64,000 nucleotides of DNA from DASVWZ01 sp963708575 (GCA_963708575.1 CAVPTB010000003.1:372001-436000), one strand, 5' to 3'; counted from the first letter of the stretch, positions 26,570 through 35,401 are shown. Notes: a model not told the origin generated them from the letters alone. Translations and numbers: made by a program.

Positions 26570-27592
26570 TCAGCGCTGTGCGGGATACCCCCACTCCCGA
26601 GTGTTTATTACCGGACACCGCGCCCAGTGCCCCGCCGCTACTTCAACTAGTGGCGGTAGTAGCTGTGCGCACTGCCTAATCCGGTGTTCGCAGCGTGGCT
26701 CAAACAGGCATCCCGAAGGCAATGACTGCAGTGGCGGCACGGTCCCTTCAATCGTGGTCAGCGGCTTCTCGCGATCCGTCTTCAAAGTCGGAACCGCGCT
26801 TAATAACCCGCGTGTGTAAGGGTGTGCTGGATTCTTGAAGAGCTCAGGTTTGCTAGCCAGCTCCACAAGGGTCCCCGCATACATTACTGCAACCCGATCG
26901 GCAACCTGCGATACGACCGCAAGGTCATGAGAGATAAACAACATGGCCAGCCCAAACCTTTTGCGCAAATCAGCCAGTAGCTCCAGGATTTGCGCCTGCA
27001 CCGTGACATCGAGGGCGGTTGTGGGTTCGTCTGCAATCAGCAACCGTGGCCGGTTCACGATGGCCATTGCAATCATGACGCGTTGGCGCATGCCGCCGGA
27101 GAGCTGGTGCGGATAGTCGCGGGCCCGCTGCGCGGCATCTGGAATGGCGACATCATTCATAGCTGAAACGGCGTGTTCCCCTGCTTCTTTCTTGCTGATC
27201 CGCGCGTGAACCATGGCAGCTTCGGCGATCTGATCTCCGACGCGCATCACGGGGTTCAGAGCTGTCATCGGCTCCTGAAAGATCATGGCTATGCTTGAAC
27301 CACGTAGACTTCGCATCTCTTCATCAGGAAGTTCCAGCAGATTACGGGCGGATGCCGCGCTGTTAGCCAACAGAATCTCACCACTGGCGCTAGCTTCTGG
27401 AGGAAGAAGGCGCATTAGCGCCAACGAGGTCACCGACTTCCCAGATCCAGACTCTCCCACCAACCCAAGCACTTCTCCGGCGGCAATACTGAAGCTGAAA
27501 TCGCGGACCGCCATGAGCGCGGCAGCGCCCGATCGTGAGGGGAATTGGACGGTTAGGTGACGGACGTCAAGCAGCGGAGACACGTTGGTCAT
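26570..27592 (-). CDS. ABC transporter ATP-binding protein, oligopeptide/dipeptide type (OppD/DppD)
   Basis: A 340-residue ATPase with Walker A GESGSGKS, Q-loop IFQEPMTALNPVMRVG, signature LSGGMRQRV, Walker B LLIADEPTTALD, H-loop FISHDL and the oligo_HPY C-terminal motif HPYTRGLLSAVP followed by a cysteine-containing segment (CLFEPRCEHRIRQCAQ) that may bind an iron-sulfur cluster in this family. Neither permeases, binding protein nor an OppF partner is encoded nearby, so it must work with components elsewhere or be a remnant of a larger operon. Confidence 0.92.
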   Translation of the reverse strand: MTNVSPLLDVRHLTVQFPSRSGAAALMAVRDFSFSIAAGEVLGLVGESGSGKSVTSLALMRLLPPEASASGEILLANSAASARNLLELPDEEMRSLRGSSIAMIFQEPMTALNPVMRVGDQIAEAAMVHARISKKEAGEHAVSAMNDVAIPDAAQRARDYPHQLSGGMRQRVMIAMAIVNRPRLLIADEPTTALDVTVQAQILELLADLRKRFGLAMLFISHDLAVVSQVADRVAVMYAGTLVELASKPELFKNPAHPYTRGLLSAVPTLKTDREKPLTTIEGTVPPLQSLPSGCLFEPRCEHRIRQCAQLLPPLVEVAAGHWARCPVINTREWGYPAQR

Positions 27593-27622
27593 CGTAGCAG
27601 CAACTCGGCGCCGGGCAGAAAG

Positions 27623-28459
27623 CTACTGGCCCAAAATCAGCGGCAGGCCGTTCTTACTGTTCCCGATCACCACAACCTTACTATTCGCACTCTTTGCCAG
27701 GTTTTCAGTGGCCTCGATACCCTTCCATTCCAAGAGTTGGGGACTGATGCCCTGTGCCACGATCTGCTGGAAATCCCGGATGCCCTGTGCCTCAATACGC
27801 TTGCGCTGCGCTTCCTGGGTTTCTTTCTGCAACCGGAAATTCATGGCGAGAGCTTCCTGCTCCGCCTGCTGCTTCGATTCGATGGACGACTTGAGTGTCG
27901 CCGGAAGTTGGATATCGCGCAGCAGGATGCTTTCCACGATGAATCCCCGTTGCCCGAGCAGGCTGGCCAATTGATCGTAGATCTGCTTGGCCACCATCTC
28001 GCGCTCCCCGGTGTAAAGCGCGTTGGCGGTGTGAGAGGCAGTTGCCTCACGAATCGCTGCCCGCAGGTTTGGTTCAATCAGCACTGACTCGTAGTTGGGC
28101 CCGATCTTCTGATACACGTCGGAGGCTTTTCCTGGGTCCACGTGAAAGATCAAAGAAGTGTCAAGATTCATCACTAGGCCCTCGCTCGAGGGGACGCTAG
28201 CGGACTCTTTGATCTCGTTGGTGCGGATTGACATCTCGTTGTTGGTCTTGAAGGGACTGATGACGTGCATGCCTTCGGGAAGCACTTCGCCAGTGACTCG
28301 ACCGAAGAGCGTGAGAACTCCCACGTGGCCGGACTCGACACGCGTGACGCAGGAGAACAGCAAGATGACAACAATGAAGGCCGCTATCCCCAAACCCACC
28401 AGCTTGAACAGAGGATTAGGGTTTACGGTAATGACCTTGCTTCCGCTATATCCGCCCAT
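27623..28459 (-). CDS. SPFH/band 7 (prohibitin-like) membrane protein
   Basis: A 278-residue protein with one N-terminal transmembrane segment (LFKLVGLGIAAFIVVILLFS) and a prohibitin-like SPFH domain (VESGHVGVLTLFGRVTGEVL, EGMHVISPFKTNNEMSIRTN, ASHTANALYTGEREMVAKQI) followed by a coiled-coil-like part (ESKQQAEQEALAMNFRLQKE). Family members form large oligomers and often modulate membrane proteases. A GTG two codons earlier is an alternative start; AAGGGGG lies nine bases before the ATG used. Confidence 0.9.
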   Translation of the reverse strand: MGGYSGSKVITVNPNPLFKLVGLGIAAFIVVILLFSCVTRVESGHVGVLTLFGRVTGEVLPEGMHVISPFKTNNEMSIRTNEIKESASVPSSEGLVMNLDTSLIFHVDPGKASDVYQKIGPNYESVLIEPNLRAAIREATASHTANALYTGEREMVAKQIYDQLASLLGQRGFIVESILLRDIQLPATLKSSIESKQQAEQEALAMNFRLQKETQEAQRKRIEAQGIRDFQQIVAQGISPQLLEWKGIEATENLAKSANSKVVVIGNSKNGLPLILGQ

Positions 28460-28560
28460 GAGCACGTTCCCCCTTGCGCAAGTCTAGTCAACGGCAGCCA
28501 CTCTGCTAAGTACAAACGCAGGTGCGGGCAGGCGGGTTAGATGTTGAAAAATACTGCACA

Positions 28561-28588
28561 TTGACAGGGCCTAAGTGGGGGATATATC
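28561..28588 (+). promoter_or_regulatory. Sigma-70-like promoter of the first Asp-box gene
   Basis: TTGACA (28561-28566), a 16-base spacer and TATATC (28583-28588). The sequence around it (cacattgac, then gtcggc just after the minus-10) resembles the one at 31698-31733 upstream of the second Asp-box gene. The proposed leader is about 98 bases. Confidence 0.6.
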
Positions 28589-28691
28589 GTCGGCACGCGT
28601 GTCTACTACCGCGACTCGTTGCGCTGTGAATGCCCTCCCTCATTCAAACCGCAGAGCGCGACGCGTAATCTTCGCACCGAGGAATCCCGAA

Positions 28692-30188
28692 ATGAATGCT
28701 GTTGACTGTAGCCCCTGGAGTAATCGGCACCGGTCTGTCTTATTGATCTGGGCGCTGGTTCTGACATTTTTCTTCGTAGCCGTAAGACCCGCCAATGCGC
28801 AGTTCACCCTAGTTAAGATCAGCAGTGATAGCTTTCATAACAGCGATAGCCAACACAAGAGTGAAGTGGAACCTTCCACGTATTCATGGGGATCCACCAT
28901 GGTTGCCGCATTTCAGGTCGCACGCATCCATGACGGCGGCGGCGCCGACCTCGGCTTCTCGACCACGACCGACGGCGGCAAAACCTGGACCCAAGGCTCT
29001 TTGCCGGGTCTGACCGTGAACTACAAGAATGGCCCTAACTCGGCGGCCAGCGATGCGGCGGTTGTGTACGATGCAAAACACAAAGTGTGGCTGATTTCTA
29101 GTCTCCCCATCGGCAATTCGGGCGACAACGTAGCGGTAAGCCGATCCAAAGATGGGCTGCACTGGGACAACCCTGTCATGGTCGATAGCAGCGGAGGTGA
29201 CGACAAGAACTGGATTACCTGCGACAACAACGCTAAAAGTCCCTATTACGGCCATTGCTACAGCGAATGGGCTGAGTTCGGCGTCATGATGAGCACTTCG
29301 ACCGACGGCGGATTGACCTGGGGCGCGCCCAAGATGTCTGCCGATCAGGCCGGCGGTTCGGGAGCTGAACCACTCGTCATGCCAAACGGCACCGTTGTTG
29401 TGCCTTTCCTCGGCAACGAGATGCAAGGCTTCACCTCGACCGATGGCGGTACCAGTTGGAACAAGAGCTTCGTCATTTCTAACGTCAATACCTTTCAAGA
29501 TAACAGCGGTCTGCGCAGCTCGGGTCTGCCTTTCCCTTCAACCGGAATTGATAAATCAGGAAAGCTTTACGTCGTCTGGTCTGATTGCAGCTTCCGCAAG
29601 AATTGCAGCACCAACGACATCGTCATGAGCACTTCCACCAACGGTACGAAGTGGACCAAGGCGGTTCGCATTCCCATTGATCCGCTTAACAGTACAGTCG
29701 ACCACTTCATTCCCGGACTCGGCGTCGATCGCGCCACATCGGGAAAGACTGCCCATCTGACCTCAACCTATTTGTACTTTCCGAAGTCGTCTTGCAGCGG
29801 CAATGCCTGCGAGTTGAGTGTTGGGTTCACTACGTCAACCGACGGGGGCAAAACCTGGACCGCCGGCAAGCAGCTTGCAGGGCCGATGAAGTTGACCTGG
29901 CTGCCGAATACTTTCTCCGGAGTGATGGTGGCGGACTATCTTTCGACGTCTTATGTGAACGGCAATCCCTTCGGAGTGTTCATGGTTGCCAAGGCGCCGA
30001 ATGGAAGCACACTCAATCAGGCGGCGTACACCACCAAACAACCGTTGCTCGCCGAAGCGAATGAACCTCGATTCAACTCGAAGGGCGAGAAAGCAGTATC
30101 GCGCAGTTTGTCAGAGCACTGGTGGATCCACTTCCGCGACGTAGAACGGGGAGAAGAAGCTCCTCCCACCAAGCCTGAAGTTAAATAG
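28692..30188 (+). CDS. Secreted Asp-box (BNR/sialidase-like repeat) protein, copy 1
   Basis: A 498-residue exported protein; the ATG at 28692 has AGGA eight bases upstream and begins a signal peptide ending VRPANAQ. Six Asp-box motifs (S/T-x-D-G-x-x-W) are visible: TTDGGKTW, SKDGLHW, STDGGLTW, STDGGTSW, STNGTKW and STDGGKTW, marking a six-bladed sialidase-like propeller. Conserved pairs of cysteines occur (WITCDN..GHCYSEW, DCSFRKNCS, SSCSGNAC). No sialidase FRIP motif or catalytic triad was recognised, so hydrolase activity is not assumed. It is closely related to the proteins at 31842 and 33629. Confidence 0.87.
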   Translation: MNAVDCSPWSNRHRSVLLIWALVLTFFFVAVRPANAQFTLVKISSDSFHNSDSQHKSEVEPSTYSWGSTMVAAFQVARIHDGGGADLGFSTTTDGGKTWTQGSLPGLTVNYKNGPNSAASDAAVVYDAKHKVWLISSLPIGNSGDNVAVSRSKDGLHWDNPVMVDSSGGDDKNWITCDNNAKSPYYGHCYSEWAEFGVMMSTSTDGGLTWGAPKMSADQAGGSGAEPLVMPNGTVVVPFLGNEMQGFTSTDGGTSWNKSFVISNVNTFQDNSGLRSSGLPFPSTGIDKSGKLYVVWSDCSFRKNCSTNDIVMSTSTNGTKWTKAVRIPIDPLNSTVDHFIPGLGVDRATSGKTAHLTSTYLYFPKSSCSGNACELSVGFTTSTDGGKTWTAGKQLAGPMKLTWLPNTFSGVMVADYLSTSYVNGNPFGVFMVAKAPNGSTLNQAAYTTKQPLLAEANEPRFNSKGEKAVSRSLSEHWWIHFRDVERGEEAPPTKPEVK

Positions 30189-30205
30189 CTCCGTTGTTTC
30201 ATGAT

Positions 30206-30263
30206 CTGGTGGTTTCCCCACTCTTTGCTTGCAAGTTGTGCAAGGAGTGGGGTCGGCCACCAG
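30206..30263 (+). repeat. Long two-step hairpin after the first Asp-box gene
   Basis: CTGGTGG (30206-30212) pairs with CCACCAG (30257-30263), and inside it CCCCACTCTTTGC (30216-30228) pairs with GCAAGGAGTGGGG (30240-30252) with one T-G wobble; the loop is 11 bases. It begins 18 bases after the stop. No T run follows, so it is more likely an mRNA-stabilising or rho-associated structure than an intrinsic terminator. Confidence 0.7.
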
Positions 30264-30665
30264 AACTTTGATTCCCATCTTTTGCGTTGCCTTTCCCATT
30301 CTTCGCAACTAAATCAGCGGAGCCGCTAGCGGCAAGGTCCATCACTTATCCAGGAATCCAAAATCTCGATACGAAATTGCCTACAGGTTTCCTAACAGAG
30401 ATGACTATGTAGGCTGTCTGTCGCTCCTGTGAAACAACAGTCTGTTCGTTGTTTAAGCACCCGAACGTGCGCCTGTACTTAACATCGCGTCGCATCGCTG
30501 TGCAGTAAATAGTCGTTGGCAGAAATTATGATTCAACTCGTCAACGTTGATCTAACGTTTCGAATCACGCCGCGTCATAGTGCCATGGTGTTCGGAATTA
30601 GCAGCGCCTCATAGCTTCCGCTCCCAGACGAGTAGCTAATTCCCGGTATCCATCCGGGAGGCTGT
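30264..30665. other. Intergenic region between Asp-box gene 1 and the TPR gene
   Basis: About 400 bases without a credible coding frame. I see no clear promoter or repeat apart from GGGAGG just before the TPR start codon. Confidence 0.4.
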
Positions 30666-31649
30666 ATGACGTTTCATCGCCCGCTGATCACAGTAGCCGC
30701 ACTGCTCGCAACCACCGCACAGGGACAAAGCAGACATGACACTCCCATGGAGATTTCGAGTGTCACCGTTCATGTCGACCTACCCGCCAACCACTCTTGC
30801 TCGAACAATACTGAAGTTACTCTGTTGAGCGCGTCCGGAATCCGTGTAGCTGACGGATATACGAATGGCCAGTGTGTCGTTTCGTTCCCCAACCTTGTCC
30901 CAGGTAGTTATAGAGTCGTGGTGTCCACCACCGGCACAGAGCATGGAGATGCGAGCTTCAATTTGGCGTCGGGATTTTCTGAAGATGTCGACGTTCCCAT
31001 AAAGGCTGAAGGGAGTCAGCAAGGTCCGGCCTATTCGCAAGCGCCTTTGGTCTCGACCGCCGATTTGAGGATCCCTGACGCAGCGCGGAAGGAGTTCGAT
31101 AAAGCCACTGACTCGATGGCAAAGGAGAACTGGAAGCAGGCTTTGGAGAGGTTGAAAAAGGCCGTAGATATCTATCCTCAATATGCCCAGGCCTACAACA
31201 ATCTCGGCGTGGTTTACAGCCGGACGGGAGATCGCATTGAAGAACGGGACGCGTTACAGAAAGCAGTTGAATCGAATGACCACTTCGCTCCGCCCCTGGT
31301 AAACCTCGCAAGAATGGCAATCGCGGATCGCAACATGATCAGCGCGGAGACACTGCTGAACAAAGCGACCACAATCGATCCACAGGATACGATGACGCTC
31401 GTGCTGCTTTCCAATGTCGAATTATTGACTCACCACTTCAACGAAGCGTTAGAGACGTCGCGCCGCGCCCATTCTCACAGCAAAGATCCGCATGCCTTGG
31501 TACATATGGTCGCGGCGCGAGTTTATGAAGCGCACGATCAAAAAGCAGCAGCGGCTGCCGAGTTGCGAACTTTTCTAAGCGAAGAGCCCGCCGGAGAACG
31601 GGCTGAGGCAGTGAGAAAAGAGATGGCAGCGCTAAACTCATCCCCGTAG
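30666..31649 (+). CDS. Secreted tetratricopeptide-repeat protein
   Basis: A 327-residue exported protein; GGGAGG lies four bases before the ATG, and a short leader (LITVAALLATTAQGQ) follows. Residues about 30-120 form a beta-rich region resembling a carboxypeptidase-regulatory or PEGA-like fold (VTLLSASGIRVADGY, FPNLVPGSYRVVV). From about 140 TPR units are seen: KENWKQALERLKKAVDIYPQ, AQAYNNLGVVYSRTGD, SAETLLNKATTIDPQD and NEALETSRRAHSHSKD. It sits between two Asp-box paralogues on the same strand, but a functional link is only suggested by position. Confidence 0.85.
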   Translation: MTFHRPLITVAALLATTAQGQSRHDTPMEISSVTVHVDLPANHSCSNNTEVTLLSASGIRVADGYTNGQCVVSFPNLVPGSYRVVVSTTGTEHGDASFNLASGFSEDVDVPIKAEGSQQGPAYSQAPLVSTADLRIPDAARKEFDKATDSMAKENWKQALERLKKAVDIYPQYAQAYNNLGVVYSRTGDRIEERDALQKAVESNDHFAPPLVNLARMAIADRNMISAETLLNKATTIDPQDTMTLVLLSNVELLTHHFNEALETSRRAHSHSKDPHALVHMVAARVYEAHDQKAAAAAELRTFLSEEPAGERAEAVRKEMAALNSSP

Positions 31650-31700
31650 CTTCCCGTCGATAGCACCTTGCACGACGACTTATATGCAAAACCATTCACA

Positions 31701-31729
31701 TTGACTTAGGGTGGTTCGGGTTGTATTGT
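31701..31729 (+). promoter_or_regulatory. Sigma-70-like promoter of the second Asp-box gene
   Basis: TTGACT (31701-31706), a 17-base spacer and TATTGT (31724-31729), then GTCGGC as in the promoter of copy 1. The proposed leader is about 105 bases, also similar to copy 1. Confidence 0.55.
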
Positions 31730-31841
31730 CGGCGGGCAGGTTAAAACTACTGCTGGTCGTAGCGTTCGCGAATGTTCTCCCCATTCCCAGCGCAACGCTT
31801 CAAAGAAAAACTCAATTTTTGCCGACAAAGGGATACCTCCG

Positions 31842-33350
31842 ATGAATCTCCTCTCCAGGTCAATCTGTGGCGGGAAGCGCCTCGTTTTCTCAGCCTTCGC
31901 ACTTCTTATAGCAGCGGGTTTCATGTTATTGACACAAGCGCAGGCGCAATCTGACCTGGTGAAATTGAGCACGGACACATTCAAGAACTCGGATAGTGAA
32001 CATCGTAGCGAGGTCGAACCCGACACCGCCGCCTGGGGTTCGACGATTGTCAGCGGATTCCAGGTAGCGCGCATATCCGGGGGCGGCGGGGCCGACGTTG
32101 GCTTTGCCACATCGACTGATGGCGGAAACACTTGGACCAGCGGATTTCTTCCGGGCCTGACCGACAACTATAAAGGTGGCAGTTTCACGGCGGCCAGCGA
32201 TGCTTCTGTCGCTTACGATGCCAAACACAAGGTGTGGATGATATCGACCCTGCCGATCGTTAACGATAACGGTGAAGCAGTCGCTACCAGCATTTCGAAG
32301 GATGGCCTGACGTGGGGCAAGCCCGTCATCGTGGACAACAGCGGGTCGGACGACAAAAACTGGATTACTTGCGACAACACTAAGACCAGTCCTTATTATG
32401 GAAACTGCTATACCGAATGGGACGAGCCCGGCCTCGGTGACCTGGTCTTTATGAGTACCTCCAAAGATGGGGGTAAGACGTGGAGCAGAGGTGTCAATAC
32501 CCAGGACAGCGCTTACGGAATCGGCGGACAACCTCTGGTGCAGCCTAACGGGACGGTGGTGGTGCCGATTTCAACCCTGGGTACGATGATCGCATTCCGT
32601 TCGACCAACGGCGGCAACAGCTGGACCAGCAGTACCGTCATCGCCAACCAGAATTACCGGGGCGAAGATGGCGGCCTCCGCGACGGATTCGGCATGCCCT
32701 CAGCCTCAATCGACGGCGGAGGGAAGGTCTATTTGGTCTGGCCTGATTGCAGCTTCCGCTCCGGATGCAGCACCGACGACCTGGTGATGAGCACTTCCAC
32801 CAATGGCACGAAATGGTCAGCGGTCACCAGAATTCCCATCGATCCGCTCAAGAGTACGGTGGATCACTTCATTCCCGGCGTCGGCGTTGACCCCACAACC
32901 TCAGGGAGTAAGGCTCACATTACCGTGACCTACTACTACTATCCCCAAGCGAGTTGCGGCAACTCTTGCAAACTCTACGTGGGATTCACGACCACAACGA
33001 ATGGTGGCAAAACCTGGACTGCGGGCAAAGAACTGGCTGGACCGATGCAACTGAGCTGGCTGCCGCAATCGCAAAACGGACTCATGGTGGCGGACTATCT
33101 TGCGGTTGCGTATAGCAATGGCAATCCGTTTGGAGTCTTTGCCGTGGCCCATGCACCCAGTGGCGGCAAACTGAATGAAGCAATGTACACCACGAAAGCA
33201 CCCCTGCTGCCGTTGGCGGGAGAACCGACGTTTAGCTCGAAACACGAGAAGCCTCTGCCAAACGTGAAGGGCACGTACGTCTGGAAGTACTACGACGACG
33301 ATGGCGAATACCCAATACCGCCGGAGAAAATGAAGAAGCCGAGCAAGTAA
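31842..33350 (+). CDS. Secreted Asp-box (BNR/sialidase-like repeat) protein, copy 2
   Basis: A 502-residue paralogue of the proteins at 28692 and 33629, with signal peptide ending AQAQ. After the leader it shares the block LVKLSTDTFKNSDSEHRSEV with copy 1. Six Asp-boxes are visible: STDGGNTW, SKDGLTW, SKDGGKTW, STNGGNSW, STNGTKW and TTNGGKTW. The cysteine pairs (WITCDN..GNCYTEW, DCSFRSGCS, ASCGNSC) are kept. The C-terminal tail (YYDDDGEYPIPPEKMKKPSK) is charged and differs among copies. Function unknown; probably periplasmic or extracellular. Confidence 0.87.
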   Translation: MNLLSRSICGGKRLVFSAFALLIAAGFMLLTQAQAQSDLVKLSTDTFKNSDSEHRSEVEPDTAAWGSTIVSGFQVARISGGGGADVGFATSTDGGNTWTSGFLPGLTDNYKGGSFTAASDASVAYDAKHKVWMISTLPIVNDNGEAVATSISKDGLTWGKPVIVDNSGSDDKNWITCDNTKTSPYYGNCYTEWDEPGLGDLVFMSTSKDGGKTWSRGVNTQDSAYGIGGQPLVQPNGTVVVPISTLGTMIAFRSTNGGNSWTSSTVIANQNYRGEDGGLRDGFGMPSASIDGGGKVYLVWPDCSFRSGCSTDDLVMSTSTNGTKWSAVTRIPIDPLKSTVDHFIPGVGVDPTTSGSKAHITVTYYYYPQASCGNSCKLYVGFTTTTNGGKTWTAGKELAGPMQLSWLPQSQNGLMVADYLAVAYSNGNPFGVFAVAHAPSGGKLNEAMYTTKAPLLPLAGEPTFSSKHEKPLPNVKGTYVWKYYDDDGEYPIPPEKMKKPSK

Positions 33351-33369
33351 ACTTGATCATGGAAACTGG

Positions 33370-33399
33370 CCGCCGCTCCACAGGGAGCGGCGGTTTTTT
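33370..33399 (+). terminator. Rho-independent terminator
   Basis: CCGCCGCTCC (33370-33379) pairs with GGAGCGGCGG (33384-33393) around a four-base loop and is followed by TTTTTT. It ends the second Asp-box transcript 20 bases after the stop, so copy 3 has its own promoter. Confidence 0.95.
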
Positions 33400-33628
33400 A
33401 TTTGCGGAGCGCTCGATCAGGTCACAACGTTGCTGACCCGCATTCTGCAGGGCGGTGGAGATTCTTGCCTCTCTACAAACCCGACAACTATTGCCCATAG
33501 ACGTGGGCAGGAGCGCAGCGTATAGTTCGGGTGAAGTCGCCGCACGCTGTGCGATGCTGGCGTCCGATGTTCTTTCCAGATGCCGGCGGTTTCGCGGCGC
33601 CTCTCAATCAAACTTCCAAGGATTTCTC

Positions 33629-35146
33629 ATGACTCATACGAATCAATTTTCTGGCGGTGTCTTTGTCCGGAGCCTTATGGTCTTTTTTGGGATGATCGTT
33701 TTGCTGGCCGGAGCGAGCTTAGGGCAGGTGAAGCTCAACAAATTGAGCACCGACACCTTCACCAACAGTTCAAGTCAACATGCCACCGAGGTCGAACCGG
33801 ACACGTATTCATTCGGCACAACTCTGATCTCAGCGTTCCAGGTAGGGCGGCGGTACTCGAACGGAGGCGCGTCCGATATTGGGTTCGTTACCACTACGGA
33901 TGGTGGCGCCTCGTGGAAGAGCGGGTTCCTCCCCGGACTAACGCAGTTCTACAAAGGCGGGAAATATCAGGCCGCGAGCGATGCATCGGTAGTTTACGAC
34001 GCTCATCACGCCGTGTGGCTCGTCAGTTCGCTGGGCATCTCGGATACGAACGGGAACACGATTCTCCTGGTGAACAGCTCCCCAGATGGCCTCAAGTGGA
34101 ACAAGCCAGTCGTGGCCAACAATACCAGTTCGTATGCGGACAAAGATTGGATTACCTGTGACAACAGCAGCACCAGCAAGTATTACGGCCATTGCTACAT
34201 TGAGTGGGAGGATGCGGGCATTGGAGATCAGGTTCTTATGACCACTTCCACGGATGGTGGGCAGACCTGGAGCAAGCCTTTTAGCGTGCCCAACGCTATC
34301 GGATTGGGCGGCCAGCCGGTCGTGCAAACTGACGGCACCGTGATTGTGCCATTTCTCGGGAACGAAATCGACTTTTTCACTTCCACGAATGGCGGCAAGA
34401 CGTGGAACAGTGCCAGCGTGATCTCAAACCTATCCGATCATCAGGTGGCTGGCGGCTTGCGGGCAGTTTACGACATGCCGTCAGCGGAGGTGGGCAGCGA
34501 TGGAACCGTCTACGTGGTTTGGTGGGATTGCCGCTTCCGTAAGAACTGTTCGTCGAACGATATCGTGCTCAGCAGTACGGCCGATGGAAAGAAATGGTCA
34601 TCTCCGAGTCGCGTGCCCATCGATGCGACGTCCAGCACGGTCGATCACTTTCTACCCGGTATCGCGGTCGATCCAGCCACATCCGGCGCCGCTACTCACC
34701 TGGGACTAACCTATTACTTCTACTCGAATGCAAACTGCTCTACGCAAACCTGCAAGTTGGGTGTCGGGTTTGTTTCTTCTCACGACGCCGGGAAAACCTG
34801 GAGTGTCACCAAGAAACTGGCATCCGGAATGGAAATGAGTTGGTTGGCGAACACGACCTTGGGATACATGGTTGGCGACTACATCTCTACGTCCTATTTA
34901 AACGGGAAGGCATTCGGAATTTTCGCGAAAGCCCTAGCACCCGCTGGTTCGAAGTTTCGGGAAGCCATGTACACGCCAGACTTGGGCTTGTATGAGATTG
35001 AAGAAGGAGAAGGCCCATACTTGAGTTCAGCGGGCGAGCTGCCTGTACCGAACGCCAAGTCGGACCATCCGCCTGTGCCCTACTGGGATTCCGAGGGTCG
35101 TCTGCCGAAAGGGAGAGGCGCTTTGCCAGCCAGAGAAAGAGACTAA
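33629..35146 (+). CDS. Secreted Asp-box (BNR/sialidase-like repeat) protein, copy 3
   Basis: A 505-residue paralogue. The ATG at 33629 has AAGGA six bases upstream and starts a leader (VFFGMIVLLAGASLGQ); the open frame extends further but without these signals. It carries six Asp-box-like units (TTDGGASW, SPDGLKW, STDGGQTW, STNGGKTW, TADGKKW, SHDAGKTW), two of them degenerate, and the cysteine pairs (WITCDN..GHCYIEW, DCRFRKNCS, ANCSTQTC). It is the most diverged of the three. The tail is rich in Pro, Glu and Arg. Confidence 0.87.
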   Translation: MTHTNQFSGGVFVRSLMVFFGMIVLLAGASLGQVKLNKLSTDTFTNSSSQHATEVEPDTYSFGTTLISAFQVGRRYSNGGASDIGFVTTTDGGASWKSGFLPGLTQFYKGGKYQAASDASVVYDAHHAVWLVSSLGISDTNGNTILLVNSSPDGLKWNKPVVANNTSSYADKDWITCDNSSTSKYYGHCYIEWEDAGIGDQVLMTTSTDGGQTWSKPFSVPNAIGLGGQPVVQTDGTVIVPFLGNEIDFFTSTNGGKTWNSASVISNLSDHQVAGGLRAVYDMPSAEVGSDGTVYVVWWDCRFRKNCSSNDIVLSSTADGKKWSSPSRVPIDATSSTVDHFLPGIAVDPATSGAATHLGLTYYFYSNANCSTQTCKLGVGFVSSHDAGKTWSVTKKLASGMEMSWLANTTLGYMVGDYISTSYLNGKAFGIFAKALAPAGSKFREAMYTPDLGLYEIEEGEGPYLSSAGELPVPNAKSDHPPVPYWDSEGRLPKGRGALPARERD

Positions 35147-35158
35147 TCAGGCAGCATC

Positions 35159-35184
35159 TGCTGCCGGCATGAATGCTGGCGGCA
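35159..35184 (+). repeat. Hairpin after Asp-box copy 3
   Basis: TGCTGCCGGCAT pairs with ATGCTGGCGGCA (two wobbles) almost without a loop, 13 bases after the stop, followed by TCGCTTTTCC. It may be a weak terminator acting with the stronger one at 35223. Confidence 0.5.
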
Positions 35185-35222
35185 TCGCTTTTCCTGCTTC
35201 ACCGCAGAATTACGCGGAACCC

Positions 35223-35250
35223 GCGCCCGGAGCCGGTTCCGGCGCTTTTT
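35223..35250 (+). terminator. Rho-independent terminator
   Basis: GCGCCCGGA (35223-35231) pairs with TTCCGGCGC (35237-35245) with one bulged C, followed by TTTTT. Position and form fit termination of the copy 3 transcript. Confidence 0.65.
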
Positions 35251-35322
35251 CCACACGCAGATGTGCAGGCGCTTGGGGCGAGGGAAATACTATGTGTCGC
35301 GAAAATCTGGGATATTGTGGGA

Positions 35323-35401
35323 ATTGATAAGGTCGAGTGCAGCATTGATAAGACACGTTGCACAAAAATCGGTCACCCCCTTGTGAAGCAGCTGCACTCG
35401 A
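35323..35401. repeat. Direct repeat pair and inverted repeat in a gene-free region
   Basis: ATTGATAAG occurs at 35323-35331 and 35344-35352, exactly 21 bases apart (two helical turns). Between and beyond them TCGAGTGCAGC (35333-35343) is matched by its perfect reverse complement GCTGCACTCGA (35391-35401); inside that loop CACAA (35361-35365) can pair with TTGTG (35381-35385). The arrangement could be a structured RNA or a protein-binding site. Confidence 0.6.

Noticed and set aside
28692..35146. True sialidase activity of the Asp-box proteins
   Set aside because: Asp-boxes mark the fold only; no FRIP/RIP arginine motif or Tyr-Glu pair was recognised.
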